The position numbers and the translations under genes were made by a program. A DNA stretch of 64,000 nt from Taxillus chinensis (taxonomy: Eukaryota; Streptophyta; Magnoliopsida; Santalales; Loranthaceae). Position 1 is the stretch's first letter. Every line of letters begins with the position of its first letter. Under the pieces are notes generated by a model, which worked only from the letters and a program-made list of their open reading frames with translations, did not search any database and was not told where the DNA came from. The DNA lies in NCBI GenBank assembly GCA_023512835.1, contig CM042085.1, forward strand, positions 8,850,062-8,914,061, written 5' to 3'. Below, piece after piece: positions 24,093 through 35,742 of this stretch.

Positions 24093-25650
24093 ATTATCTC
24101 ATTTGTAATTAACTTATACTAGCCATTACGTCATTTTGATGTGAAGAATGCATTCATTATGGTGTTTTGATAGAATAAGTGTGTATGAACCTTTGATAAA
24201 TGTAAAATTTGTCATTAAATTTACATTTAATTTATGTTTTTCATTTAATATGTTGTTGAATTAATGTATTTTTATAATAGTTTATCCAAATTGAATTATT
24301 TATTGGTTTATTCATTTTTTTATATTTAATATTAATTTGGGTAGTTTTTTGTTAAATTAATTATTATATTTTTTGGTATTAATTATATGTATTTAATTGT
24401 TGATTTTAATTTTAATCTCAATATAATTTTTCTATTCTTGTCTTAATATATTTTGAATAATTAAATTATTTTTATTTTCACTTTAATATATTCTTGAATG
24501 TTTTTTTTTTCGTTTCACTTATATTATTATTATTTGTTTTTGCATGTTACGTATGTTGGAGTCACCCCGAGAGTAATTAGAAACCTTTAAGGTGTATGCA
24601 TGTGAAGAAGTCAAATGAAGAAAGAAGGATTTTGGCTAAGTAGGATGAAAGGAAATGAAAAAGGAACTGGTGATATAAATGGGTCTTCGTCCTAGTATTG
24701 TTCACGTTGTAAAAAAGGGAGACCCAACGCTGCCTCCATCGCAACCCATCTCTCGTTGCTGTCTCATCCATCACACTTTTGCGTTGTTCCAACATAAAGA
24801 CTATCTACGTACGCCCAACACCATCTATGCTCAACTTTCATGCAATTGTTTTACTAGTAGTAATAGAATAAATTGGAGAATAATAGTACATTGAGCATTC
24901 AAGATTCGAATCAAGTTGAAGATCGAATATTTAATTTTTTGCAAAGATACTTTTCTTAATTCTATTATATTTCGTTGTTTTACTTTTTGAACGGATTTGT
25001 GATTTTTCCAACACATAAATAGGTAAATATTTTGTAATCGGTTTAGCGTAGCACTTTGGATGTTTATTTTGAATTCATGTTTTAATATTTAATTAGGTAT
25101 TTTACGTTGTGAATTAGTTCTCTATATTTTTGTTTTATTAATTTAATATCTCGGTTGATTAAACAATTCATCGTGCATTAATATTTCAATTAAGTGAAAA
25201 GATTTGATTCGTATAGAATGAGCAATCTTTTGGTGATTAATTCATAATTATTTTGGATAGAATAAGTTCATAGTTTAACTGTTTTCATGGCGTTTTGGTG
25301 CGGTTAAATTATGATACCATAATTTATTTAATTCATCTTTTGGGATAGTGATAAACAATATTCAAGTGTAAAGTTAAACCGGTTGCATTTTTAATTAATT
25401 GATTTTCTTAGTTAAAAACCGTTGTGTTAATTAGTTTTAATTCAATCAAAACTCCCATTTTATAATAAATATTTTTTTATAGTTTTTTTTAACAAGTAAT
25501 TAAATATGTTAAATTGAATTGTATAAATCATCAAATAAATAATAATATAGGTTAAGCCACTAGCTATACTTAATTTAAATTTTATTTTGAGTGCGTGTGT
25601 GACAACTCGCCCTTTTTAATCCTAAATTGTTTTACACCCAAAAAAGCATG
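24093..25650. other. AT-rich intergenic DNA
   Basis: No gene is recognised. A segment at 24554-25013 starts TGTTGG and ends CCAACA like a copia LTR, but has no matching flank duplication. Confidence 0.45.
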
Positions 25651-25800
25651 GATATGGAAGTTGAATAAGGCGTTTTATAAACTTAATGGCTTGGTTTTGA
25701 TACCAATGAAGATTGTAATGATATTGCATTGTTTATTGTTGACGTTAATGATATGATTGTTACAGGTAATAATATATTTAAGTTTGATTGTTTAAACTCA
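25650..25800 (+). mobile_element. possible tiny relic of a copia reverse transcriptase
   Basis: One + strand reading gives KAWIWKLNKAFYKLNG followed by FIVDVNDMIVTGNN. This resembles the region leading to and including the YVDD active site of copia reverse transcriptases, with the motif degraded. It is too short for certainty. Confidence 0.35.
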
Positions 25801-26757
25801 GGCTAGAGATAATTTATAGTCAAAACGACAATATTTGTTCAGTGGTTGAACCATCATTACATTTCAAATTGGGGGGGGGGGGGGGGGGGAGACAAATATA
25901 GAGATAGGATTAAATTCACACGATCCTTGGTTGGTTCCCATGGTACGAGAAGCGCGACACCTAAGGTAGAGATGGAGGGTCTCCTTGATCACCGCTTCTT
26001 GCAGATCTACTTATGTTATTGCAATGTTGGGTTTGGCTATTCTTCGTACTTAATGCAATTTCTCCGTCATCTTGGAATGTTGGAGGAGCTCTGTCATTCC
26101 CCATTATAGTACTATGAATATGTTGGGAATTATATGATTTGGTGAAGTTGTCAATAATATTTATAAGTTTAAAGACTCGTAGATCCGAAAGTATAAGGGT
26201 CGAATAGTTGAAGTTCAAAAAAGTGAAAACTGACATCGTGTATAATGGCAAATGATTCATAGACTTGAAGGGTCGCAATGAAAGCGACGGAATAACAAAT
26301 GACTTGAAGAACCGAAGAATGTAAAACTAAAAAGTCCTTAAAGATGCCTTAACAATTGACAGAATATAATTTTAAATAATATGTTACATTACTTTTTAAT
26401 TTAATAATAATTTTATTATAATTTAATACGAAATAAAAGTAAATATTACGAGGAACATGAAGGAGTGAGGAGAAAAGAATTTTTGTATATATAATTTAAT
26501 AGTTATAAAGGAGTGAATAATGCTTCAAAACACACTGAAAAATAATATACAATATCTAATGAAAAAAGTTAAATATATGATATTTATTGTAGGAATGATT
26601 TTAATTTTTTTTATAAGTATTAAAAAATAAACTTTTATAAAAAATATACTACTAATACTCTCTCAGGAAAATTCATTTTTCCTATCTTTTTATATACCAT
26701 AGAAAATTTACACTCGCCAAACATTGGGTAAGGGGGAATGGAGATTGGGGTTTGGCA
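25801..26757. other. intergenic DNA
   Basis: Contains a G tract of about 20 at 25870-25890 and AT-rich DNA. The short open frames have no recognisable family. Confidence 0.5.
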
Positions 26758-26910
26758 CGGATCGATGACGTGGGACATCATGAACCGTCTATTTGCCCTG
26801 AGGATCAACGGCAGAGAAGGCGAAAATCAGTCCGAAAGACAAAGCGTGCTCCGTGCCGGATCGATGACGTGGCAACACAAAAGCCGTCTAGTTCATTGGC
26901 AGATTGACGG
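26758..26910 (+). promoter_or_regulatory. two tandem histone promoter modules upstream of H2A.W
   Basis: The modules at 26758-26811 and 26857-26910 are each 54 bases long. Each begins with the identical 16-mer CGGATCGATGACGTGG (the reverse complement of the Type I histone element), is followed 11 bases later by CCGTCTA, and ends in CAACGG or GACGG. They start 99 bases apart. Confidence 0.9.
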
Positions 26911-27032
26911 TGCGAGGGCGCTCTTGAAATTTGCAGCGGGAGAACGATAACAGAAGGCGCGGCGAATTGGGTTCGGGGATGTCGGTAGCGCGTGCATCTC
27001 ACAATCGCTCCTCATTTGTCCAAATCTTACTA

Positions 27033-27040
27033 CGCGGATC
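27033..27040 (+). promoter_or_regulatory. histone octamer CGCGGATC
   Basis: An exact match to the plant histone octamer, about 90 bases upstream of the TATA box. It is the expected partner of the hexamer-containing modules further upstream. Confidence 0.75.
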
Positions 27041-27127
27041 ACCCGCAGAACGTCATACACCGTCGATTAAAACAAATCCAACAGTTGATATCAACGGGGC
27101 CAATCTCGGCCTCGTACAAGCTCGCAT

Positions 27128-27134
27128 TATATAA
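27128..27134 (+). promoter_or_regulatory. TATA box of the H2A.W gene
   Basis: TATATAA about 104 bases before the start codon, in the right order after the octamer and the Type I modules. Confidence 0.8.
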
Positions 27135-27237
27135 CAGTGTCCGTCACACCATACGCACACGGCCTGTCTCATTCGTTCGTTCGTTCGTCCCAAAATCGAT
27201 TTATTACACACACTGCGATTCCCGAATAGCTCTGGAG

Positions 27238-27927
27238 ATGGAGGTCACCGGAAAAGTGAAGAAGGGATTCGCCGGCAGGAAGGGTGGTGGTCCGAAGAAG
27301 AAGCCAGTGTCACGATCGGTCAAGGCCGGATTGCAGTTCCCGGTGGGTCGTATCGGTCGGTTTCTGAAGAAGGGTCGTTATTCTCAGCGTGTCGGGACTG
27401 GTGCTCCGGTGTACTTGGCTGCTGTGCTCGAGTATCTCGCTGCTGAGGTACATTTCTCCGACCATGTGTTTATTTTTCACGTGGGTTTGAGTTTTGTGTT
27501 TGGATCTGAGGTTTTGCTTCTCCGGACTTGAATAGCTTCCTCAATGCAATACATACAAAGTCTGATATGGTTTCGGCCGATCGAGATCTGCGGCGGAAAT
27601 CCTAGGATTGCTGTTTTGTAATTTTGTTATTTCTGCTGTACATGGCCCTTGTTACTGATTAGGGTTTATGGTGCGTTACAGGTGCTTGAATTGGCTGGGA
27701 ACGCAGCACGCGACAACAAGAAGAATCGGATTATCCCGCGCCATGTCCTTCTTGCTGTGAGGAACGATGAAGAGCTTGGCAAGCTGCTGGCTGGAGTGAC
27801 GATCGCGCATGGTGGTGTACTTCCCAACATCAATCCAGTGCTTCTGCCCAAGAAGACTGATAGGGCATCCAAGGAGTCCAAATCCCCGTCCAAGACTGCT
27901 GCGAAGTCGCCCAAGAAAGCTGCCTAG
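27238..27927 (+). CDS. histone H2A, H2A.W class
   Basis: Two exons, 27238-27447 and 27682-27927, with a GT..AG intron of 234 bases between codons 70 and 71 (LAAE|VLEL), the usual plant H2A position. The product is 151 residues. The N-terminal tail is [18 protein letters not shown], the fold runs from [14 protein letters not shown] to [16 protein letters not shown], and the C-terminal tail carries two SPxK motifs (SPSK and SPKK). The extended tail with SPKK and the absence of an SQEF end place it in H2A.W, the plant variant that marks and compacts heterochromatin. The ATG at 27238 follows the TATA box, and the upstream open frame is 5' leader. H2A.W dimerises with H2B, which is encoded twice nearby. 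Confidence 0.95.
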
Positions 27928-28665
27928 TGTTTTCTTCTGAAGCCAACGCAGTTGATTCTCCCTCGCGTTACTGTGATTTCCTCTTGTACGTATTTGCTAT
28001 TGGTAGGTACGTCTTATTCGTCCAGGCTGGGTTAGTGTTGCTGTATTCTCATGTCCATTCAGATCATGTATTAACCAATCATTAATCAATGATGCATGGG
28101 ATTTTAATTCAATTTTCTCGTGTACTGGTCTAAATCGGTAGTTCATGGTTTATAATTGTTAAGTGGCTCTTCCTTGAAGTTGGTTCTTACCCTGCGAACT
28201 GGACTTGAAAGTGGAATATATGTTTTGCTAAATAGATGCCTATCGTATGATAAAGCTTCCTCGAGGAGGTATGAGCTGTGTATGTAATCCCGGGTCGAGC
28301 TGAGTTATGCCATTTGGGATGGCTGAGTTGCTGGAGTTGCCTCGGTTCATTTTGAAGTTACGTTGGTGATGGTGTTTTGCTGATTACAGCCTGCGTTACC
28401 TGGGAGATAATGAGGACAAAGGAATTTTTTCAGGATTCTTCATCAGCAGTGGTGAATGCCTGGACTCGCATTCACTCCAAGGTGCTCTGTGGTCTCAATT
28501 TCACGTTGGTCTCCATATTGATGGGGTTCTGCACCTCTTTGGTTTATGATAAGCAATTAACACAGGGTTGGGTGTCTGGCCATGTTTTCGTTTTGGGGCA
28601 AGTCTCTCGGCAGTTGTGTCGATGCAATGCTTCATATTGTGAAGGAAATGAGAATCCAAAATCAC
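27928..28665. other. H2A.W 3' UTR and spacer
   Basis: The first several hundred bases look like transcribed 3' UTR. The open frames after 28370 match no family. Confidence 0.45.
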
Positions 28666-30980
28666 CAAGGAAATAAAGAAAATGATGAATAGAAAATCAA
28701 TTCTCTCACACGGAGAATCTTTATAGAAAGGGTCCCAGTACATCCAAATTCACAAAAAAGGAATTCATCAAAAAAAGAATTTAATTTCCAGATTCTCTAA
28801 GCAAAAACAGTGCCATATGTGCTATGGTCTATGGATGCATGTACTTAATTTGACTCCACATTCCCAAACACACCACACTCATAAAAGTTAAGATATTCCA
28901 TTAAAGCAAATCCCGTTTGCTCATGATTGTCATACCCCTCTTACTCATGGGCCAACCGCTTATGTCATATATGAGCAATGTTTTATCAGGATTCTGAAGA
29001 AGATGCAACAGCTGAACCTAATACCGTAATACCTTGAAGTAGAGGCCATCAACTTTTTTACCTTTCATTATAATCAATGAACCTTTACTAACAGGTATGA
29101 CTTCACTTTCATCGGAATATTTGTATTTAAGGGAGTCTAAAGTGCCCAATGAAGTAAGATTTTTCTTCAGTCTAGTATATGTTGAACATTTGTCAAAGTT
29201 CTCACAATCCTATCATGCTTCCTAGTTCTGATTGTACAAATAATCTTGTAGTCAACATTATTTCCGCTTAAGACTAAACGACCATTGACCAGATCATAGG
29301 TAATGATCGTCCTGCTATATGCAAGTAAGGTTGTGCACAGGGGCACCCTTACTTTCCCTGGATTAATTTAGATTTTTTAAAAAACAAACTACTCCTACAT
29401 ACACTATCTGCAAATAGAATTTTTTTTTTCCGTAATAAACCTATCCTTTTTAGGGAACATATGAAATGTACAAGCAGTAATAATGACTCACTTAGAGTAC
29501 TATAGTAGATTTTATATATTAGTCTATTTTCTTAAATTTAGAGAGAAAAAGTTAATAAGTCATAAAATCATTCTCACAAAGGTTATATATTTAATTTTTC
29601 TATAGAATTTGTATAATGTTTCTCAATATATTAGGAATTATTATTCACCCACTATAATTATTAAATTATATATAAAAAATTTCTCTCATTTCTCTCATTC
29701 ATATTTCTTATAATATTTATTTTTGTTTCATATTAAATTATAAAAATTATTACTAAATACAAAAATAGTATGAAATATTATTTTAATGATATAGAGAGTA
29801 ATTTAAGGAATCTATTATGATGTATATCTATATAGGGAAGTAAAAAGTAATTTAAATATGTACAATTAGAAAAGATGGTTGAAAAATTGTTATTAGTACT
29901 TTTATTGTTGGAATAATCATTTGACATGAAAAATATAAGAATAGGGTTTGTATCCTTAGAATTTTCTTTTACAACACTGGCCATAGAAGAACTTTGTTTG
30001 TTATCTTCCTTTTTAATTTTTAACTTTGAACATTATAATAGCTATATTTTTTGCAATAATAACATTGTACTTTCTTCTTTGACTTGGACCATGATTGACA
30101 TCTTGATTTGCCTTTAATTGAATCCCTCTCACTGAATCGGCCTCTAAGTAGAAGAAATTTTAGAACATACCTTAACAAACAAATCCTTTGACTGAGTGAC
30201 ATTTTACTATTCAATTTCATCTTCAACTCAAGAATTTAAAGCAAATTTAACATCAGCTAAGGGGATGAGTCTTTACCGTATAACATTGATTTAACAAAAT
30301 TATCAAACCAATTCGGTATTGAACATAACAAAGTCGGTGCTTATCAGTTACTTTAATATCAATATTTTTCATATCCAAAATAATTCTATTAAAGTAATCC
30401 AAATGATCACAAAGAGGTTTACCTAATTGCATTATGAGAGTATATAACCGTTGTTTCATAAATAGACAGTTAGTGAGGGATTTCTACATATACAAGCTCT
30501 CCAACTTCTTCCGAAGTACATTAGTAGTTTCTTCATCAGCAACTTCTCTTAAAACTCCAAGAGAGACAACAAAATTATATTCTTCAAATTCTCAATGTTT
30601 ACACTTTTATCAATTGATGAAATTCCAATTTTGCGGTAGTCATCCCACAAAATACAAATTTAATTTAACCTCTACTAGTTTGTTGAAGAAAACAAGCATT
30701 TGAATTTACTAGAGAAATAAAGAAAATGCATAATAGAAAATCAACACAGCCACAAGACAACAAATTGAAATGGTTCGGCAAAATATGTTTACATCCACTG
30801 GCGGAAACGATCGAGGAAATTCACTAACAAAAGATGGAGTACATATGTGGTATTAATAAACCACTCAAAGTTCATAAGACCTAATACATCCAATCTTACA
30901 AATTCAAAAAAAAGAAGAAAAAAGAATCAATCAGAAGAGAATTTATTTTCCAGAATTTTCTAAGCAAAAACGGTGTGAAG
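28666..30980 (-). mobile_element. decayed Ty1/copia element with internal deletion
   Basis: Two diverged direct repeats, about 28670-28816 and about 30712-30977, share AAATAAAGAAAATG, TAGAAAATCA, TTTCCAGA and CTAAGCAAAAAC, and look like LTR remnants. Between them the - strand reads a copia gag (about 30010-30690, with MKQRLYTLIMQLG, NRIILDMKNID and a damaged CYYCKK zinc knuckle). At about 28880-29300 it reads the protease/GAG-pre-integrase segment, with SLGTLDSLKY-like and MSKRGMTIMSKR-like text. Integrase, reverse transcriptase and RNase H are gone. Stops and frameshifts are frequent, so this is an old dead copy. Confidence 0.75.
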
Positions 30981-32133
30981 AAATTTCTTCAGAATTTCCT
31001 AATTTACTCTTCAATGAGTTATCATGCCCAGAACTGCCTACGCCTCAAAATAGAACTCTTGGATCACAAAAACTTAAGTTACTTACATAAACTTTTTAAT
31101 AATTTTTCTTAAATTTATAAATTTAAATTATTTTTTTTGCTTTTTTATACAAATATACACCATAATATATTTCCTAAATTACTCTATATTATTAAAATAA
31201 TATTTTATACTATTTTTATTTAATAATATTTTTTATAATTTAATATAAAATAAAAGTAAATGTTATGAGAAACGTAAAAAGAGAAAAGTGAAATAAATTT
31301 TTTATATATAATTTAATAATTATAGGGAAAGAATAATACTTTCAATACATTGAAAAATACTATACAAATCACATAGAGAACATTAAATATAGGATGACTG
31401 TTGTGAGAATAATTTTATGACTTTTTAATTTTTTTTTCTAAATATAGAAAAACAAACTTTTATAGAAAATATACTATTAGTCTTAGAACTGTCTGTCTTT
31501 CCAATATTGGAAATGTCCTCATTAAAGACTTATAAAAAAGAGTCAAAATTTAATGATATGGTCAAATACATGAGACCGAGTCATTTTCCTTCATGTAATT
31601 TGGTTCATAGTGTAATTTTCAATGTTACGTCTGTTTTTACGAATGTGAACAAATTTGCTTTAAGTGCATCACATGATTCACATCATGTCTGTATTTTCCA
31701 TTTATATTTTAGAGGATGAATAATATATTATTTGATATATTTTAATCTTTTCATATTTCATTATTCTTTTTATTTTTATTTTTTAAACTATATTTTTTTT
31801 ATTTTGTGTTTACTATTTTTCTATTTCTTTCGTTTATTATAACTAATCAAAAGTGCACATATGTTGTCAAGAAATATATAAAAATTTATTTGAATGATAA
31901 ATAGTAATTCTCTAAATATGGATATTCTTTTACGATCTCTATTCCTAAACTTTATTTTTGAAAACTTGATGTAAACTTTTTTTTAATTAAAACTTTAAAA
32001 CTATATCTAAATTATAAAAAATATCTTTAGAGAGGACATGATGTGGTTGCTCTTAAGCGCACAAACATTGATGCGATCCTCTTTTTTTTTGGAAATGTTG
32101 TTACAACTTATCATCCTATCAAATTTGGTATGT
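30981..32133. other. AT-rich intergenic DNA
   Basis: No gene is recognised. Blocks such as ATAATTTAATAATTATA recur here, near 26480 and near 43140, suggesting a dispersed AT-rich repeat. Confidence 0.5.
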
Positions 32134-32141
32134 ATTACGAT

Positions 32142-32735
32142 TAGGGTTGTAAATGAATCAAATCAAGTAATAAGACATTCGAACGTGTTCATCACTATTC
32201 ATTAATGAACCGAATCAAGCCCTAGCCTTAAACTATAGTATTCACGAACCTGTTCATGAACATTACTATATTGTTCACAAACTGCTCACGAGCTTATGCA
32301 TGAATATTTACAAACATAATTAAAAAATTCTAGAAATCAATAAAAAGAAATCATACGGTAGACTTATCCTTAAAAAAAATTGTTAGACTATTATCTTTGT
32401 TGAATATGTTTAAATAATTAATATACGTAGTTCATGAAAATATTATAATAATAATAGTAATAAATAAATAAATAAAACATATATTTTTATTTAATAATAA
32501 TATAAAAGTATATATTTATTAAATTATATTTAATAAAATAAATTTTATACATATTATTTAATTTATTAATTATCCGTTGACAAATCATTTTTATAAATAC
32601 GAATAATATTTACAAATTGTTAAGAACGTGTTTAACGATGATGTTCATAAATATTTCTTAATGAATGAACATAAACAATCTTTTACGAATCAAACATGAA
32701 CATATTTATGAATGTTTGATTTACTTACAATCCTA
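32142..32735. mobile_element. hAT-type MITE (594 bases)
   Basis: The ends are TAGGGTTGTAAATGAATCAAA and TTTGATTTACTTACAATCCTA, which are imperfect inverted repeats. The 8-base flanks ATTACGAT (32134-32141) and ATTATGAT (32736-32743) differ at one base. The interior is AT-rich, non-coding and internally palindromic (GTTCATGAA-like blocks). It appears older than the other two MITEs because both the duplication and the ends have drifted. Confidence 0.82.
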
Positions 32736-32743
32736 ATTATGAT

Positions 32744-34918
32744 TATGTTTAACCACGAATTGGCAGATTAATTTTTTTTAAATACCATACAGGAAAACCC
32801 CCCCCCCCCCCCCCATTTTTTAACTTTATATATATATATATTAATATATATATATATATTAAAATGAATATATAAATATATTATATAAAATTATAAATTT
32901 TAATAGTAGGTAAATATATATAGCTATATATAAAAATTTTAATTTTAATTATTAATATTATATTTATATAATTATAATTATAATTAATTAGTAATATAAT
33001 TTACTATTCTATATTGTTTGTGATAAATATGTTACTAATTATAATAGTGGTAAATTAATTATATGATTTTAAAAAGTTATCTAACTTGATTATATGATAA
33101 TTTGATAAGTTTTTTATGCTTTTATGTTATTAATTTTAACTTAAATAGTACTTGATAATCAGTATTGGCCCTTAAAAATTAGAGCTTTCAGGGCTCATCT
33201 CATATTGGTCTAACTTCACTTAGGTAAAAACAATCAAAAATTAATTTATACTTTTAACAATGATATATATTTTTAAAATTTATATTGTTCCTATAATTAT
33301 AGTAAAAATAAAATAAAATAACGGTTTAATTTACTAATAAGAGCTTCTAATTTAATAATTACCTTAAACCCCTTAAATCTCGAAACTGATCATACTAATT
33401 ATTGTTTTAGATAATAATTTTTAAACGTAAATTACATACTTCATATCTCGGCTTCCTCTAACCGAACTTTCTAGATCCGTCTCGATACCACACCGTTAAA
33501 AAGTTTATAAAAATAGCAAGTGAATGGTTCGTAAACTCCTCCGAAAGAGAATATAGTAATAATAACATAATTTGTACACATAATTTTTCCTGAGAAATAT
33601 TGGAATAATTTGGAAGATTAGAGGAGCTATAACACAATTGTTTTTGTCACGAATATATGATAGAAAGCACTAAGAGCATCGATACTCTGGACTCACCATT
33701 TTTTTTTAAATTGTACATTTGTGAGCAAAGATCTATTACATTTGACCATAAAATGTCATACAAAGTATGTATTTTAGCAAGTAATTTTAACAAACTATGA
33801 CCTTCTTCTCAATTTATTATTTAAATTTAAAGAACCAATGTTATAGAAGTCCATAATTTGCTAAATTTGTTAATTGAAACACATGAATTTTAAAAACATT
33901 TTATACTCCTATATGGTCTATATGGTTGATATTTGGCATCATTAATATCGCCCCAAATAAAAAATAGTAAAAAAATGGAATTTCAAATTTCGTAGGGGCG
34001 GTGAAATTTTAATAAAGCAGGCAGCACCAAGAGCCAAATAATTGGTACTCAACAACCCACCGAAAAGCGTATTCCCAAAACTGAAAAGGAACAATTGAGG
34101 ACGTCAGGGTCTGTCGAAAAATTGGAAACCCATAGGAGCGACCATTTAAATTTTAAATGCTTCCTATCCTCCAACAACGAATTTGGATAGAGCTTGAAAA
34201 AAATATAATCTAAACTATAGTTGGTAATGACTCTTCCATTTATTGTGCGGCACAATCAACTGAGAAATTTGAATATATACATATCCCCCATTGTGTTTAT
34301 AATTGCATTAATAAAAAGATACTGCAACAGACTAATTACACCCTCTGCCAAAAGAGATTGATCTCAAGACATTTATCAATAAACCCACTACATATTAATG
34401 TTAATAATAGCAGTCCCATTCTGATAGTCATTTCTTCTTTATAACTCCTGCTCATAAGTTAGATTCCAACAACACCTGATAAATTGATCACTTGCTTTAA
34501 ATTTCATTCAGATTCTTTAACTAAAGCCCACTACTGAGAATTCTAAATTGACTCAAATTGGGCAATTACAACCAACTAAATAGAACTCGAAACAATTAAG
34601 AACCCAAACATACGCGAATCATCCCTACCCAAAGTAGCACAGACATGTTTTCAAATCACAAAAGTAGATAGTCACAGATCTAAGGATTGCATTTCACATT
34701 TGAAGTAGACAAAGGGATACAACGAACCCAATTTCACATCTAATCAAGGAAACCCAAAACAACCAAAGGGTAAATGACCTAAACCAAACACAAAACGCAG
34801 TCATTTATCAACAAAAGACCTAACCCAGGCCACGGAAGAGAACAAACGTCATACAAAACACCAGCACAACCCATAACCCCCAACCCTACCCACCGCGGCG
34901 CCAACCCATCGAACCGGC
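32744..34918. other. AT-rich DNA and downstream region of the second H2B
   Basis: Contains a C tract at about 32797-32814 and TA runs at about 32828-32862. After 34000 the sequence is less AT-rich and probably includes the 3' region of the H2B copy. No gene is recognised. Confidence 0.5.
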
Positions 34919-35390
34919 CTACGAACTGGTGAACTTGGTGACGGCCTTGGTGCCCTCGGAGACGGCGTGCTTGGCGAGCTCGCCGGGAAGTACGAGGCGT
35001 ACGGCAGTCTGGATCTCGCGGCTGGTGATGGTGGGCTTCTTGTTGTAGCGGGCGAGGCGGGAGGCCTCCCCAGCGAGCTTCTCGAAGATGTCGTTGATGA
35101 AACTGTTCATGATGCCCATGGCCTTGCTGGATATGCCGATGTCCGGGTGGACCTGCTTCAGCACCTTGAAGATGTAGATCTTGTACGTCTCCACGCTCTT
35201 CTTCGCCCGCTTCTTCTTCTTCCCCCGAGGCCGCGTCCTTCGACAGCCGCTTCCCCACCCCTTTCCCTCCCTTTTTCTCCGCCGGAACTTTCTCCGCCGC
35301 CGCCGGCGCTGCCTCGGGCTCCACCGCCGGCTTCTTCTCCGCGGCAGGCTTCTTCTCCGCCAGCTTCTTCTGGGCCGCCTTGGGTGCCAT
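34919..35390 (-). pseudogene. histone H2B copy with a 2-base deletion
   Basis: A close paralogue of the H2B at 18609-19055 with a longer Ala/Pro/Glu-rich tail. The frame from the ATG (35388-35390) runs through [15 protein letters not shown] to KDAASG, then shifts. The Lys run encoded at about 35215-35223 is two bases shorter than in the intact copy, so the histone fold (VETYKIYIF... to TKFTSS, 34919-35194) is in another frame. The fold itself is undamaged and identical in amino acids to the other copy, and TATA and promoter modules are present. A lesion this isolated suggests either a very recent pseudogene or a sequencing error. The resulting truncated frame would lack the fold. Confidence 0.8.
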
Positions 35391-35485
35391 CGTATTCAAG
35401 AATTGGGGCTTTGGGATTGAAATTCGAGACTTGGGGCTTCTTCAGAGATTGTTGGTACGTAGTGAGGGTTGGGGCCCTATGCGCG

Positions 35486-35493
35486 CTTATAAA
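35486..35493 (-). promoter_or_regulatory. TATA box of the second H2B copy
   Basis: Reads TTTATAAG on the - strand, about 95 bases upstream of the start codon. Confidence 0.7.
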
Positions 35494-35534
35494 GGCCCGT
35501 GGTAGTGGATCTGATTGGTTGACCCTGTTTGATG

Positions 35535-35742
35535 CGGATTGATGAAATGGGATCTTATCGACCGTCCGATCTACTTTACGTCTTGAGTGAATCAACGATG
35601 GATAACGACTTCAGGGTCGCTGTGTGCACTGTCATCCAGGCTGGCGTGAGAGAATTGATAGGTGTGAGTTCATTGGTTCGGATTCGTGACGTGACGCTTC
35701 CTCCACCGTTCAATCCGATTTACGAGAAGCTTTAATCAACGG
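35535..35742. promoter_or_regulatory. two diverged histone promoter modules
   Basis: 35535-35597 has CGGATTGATGAAATGG, then CCGTCCGAT, then ATCAACG. 35679-35742 has CGGATTCGTGACGTGAC, then CCGTTCAAT, then ATCAACGG. The order of blocks is the same as in the other two histone promoters, but the hexamer is damaged in the first module. Confidence 0.65.

Noticed and set aside
24554..25013. Copia-like solo LTR (TGTTGG...CCAACA)
   Set aside because: The flanking 5-mers (ACGTA and CATAA) do not match and no second copy or primer site is visible. Kept only as a weak possibility.
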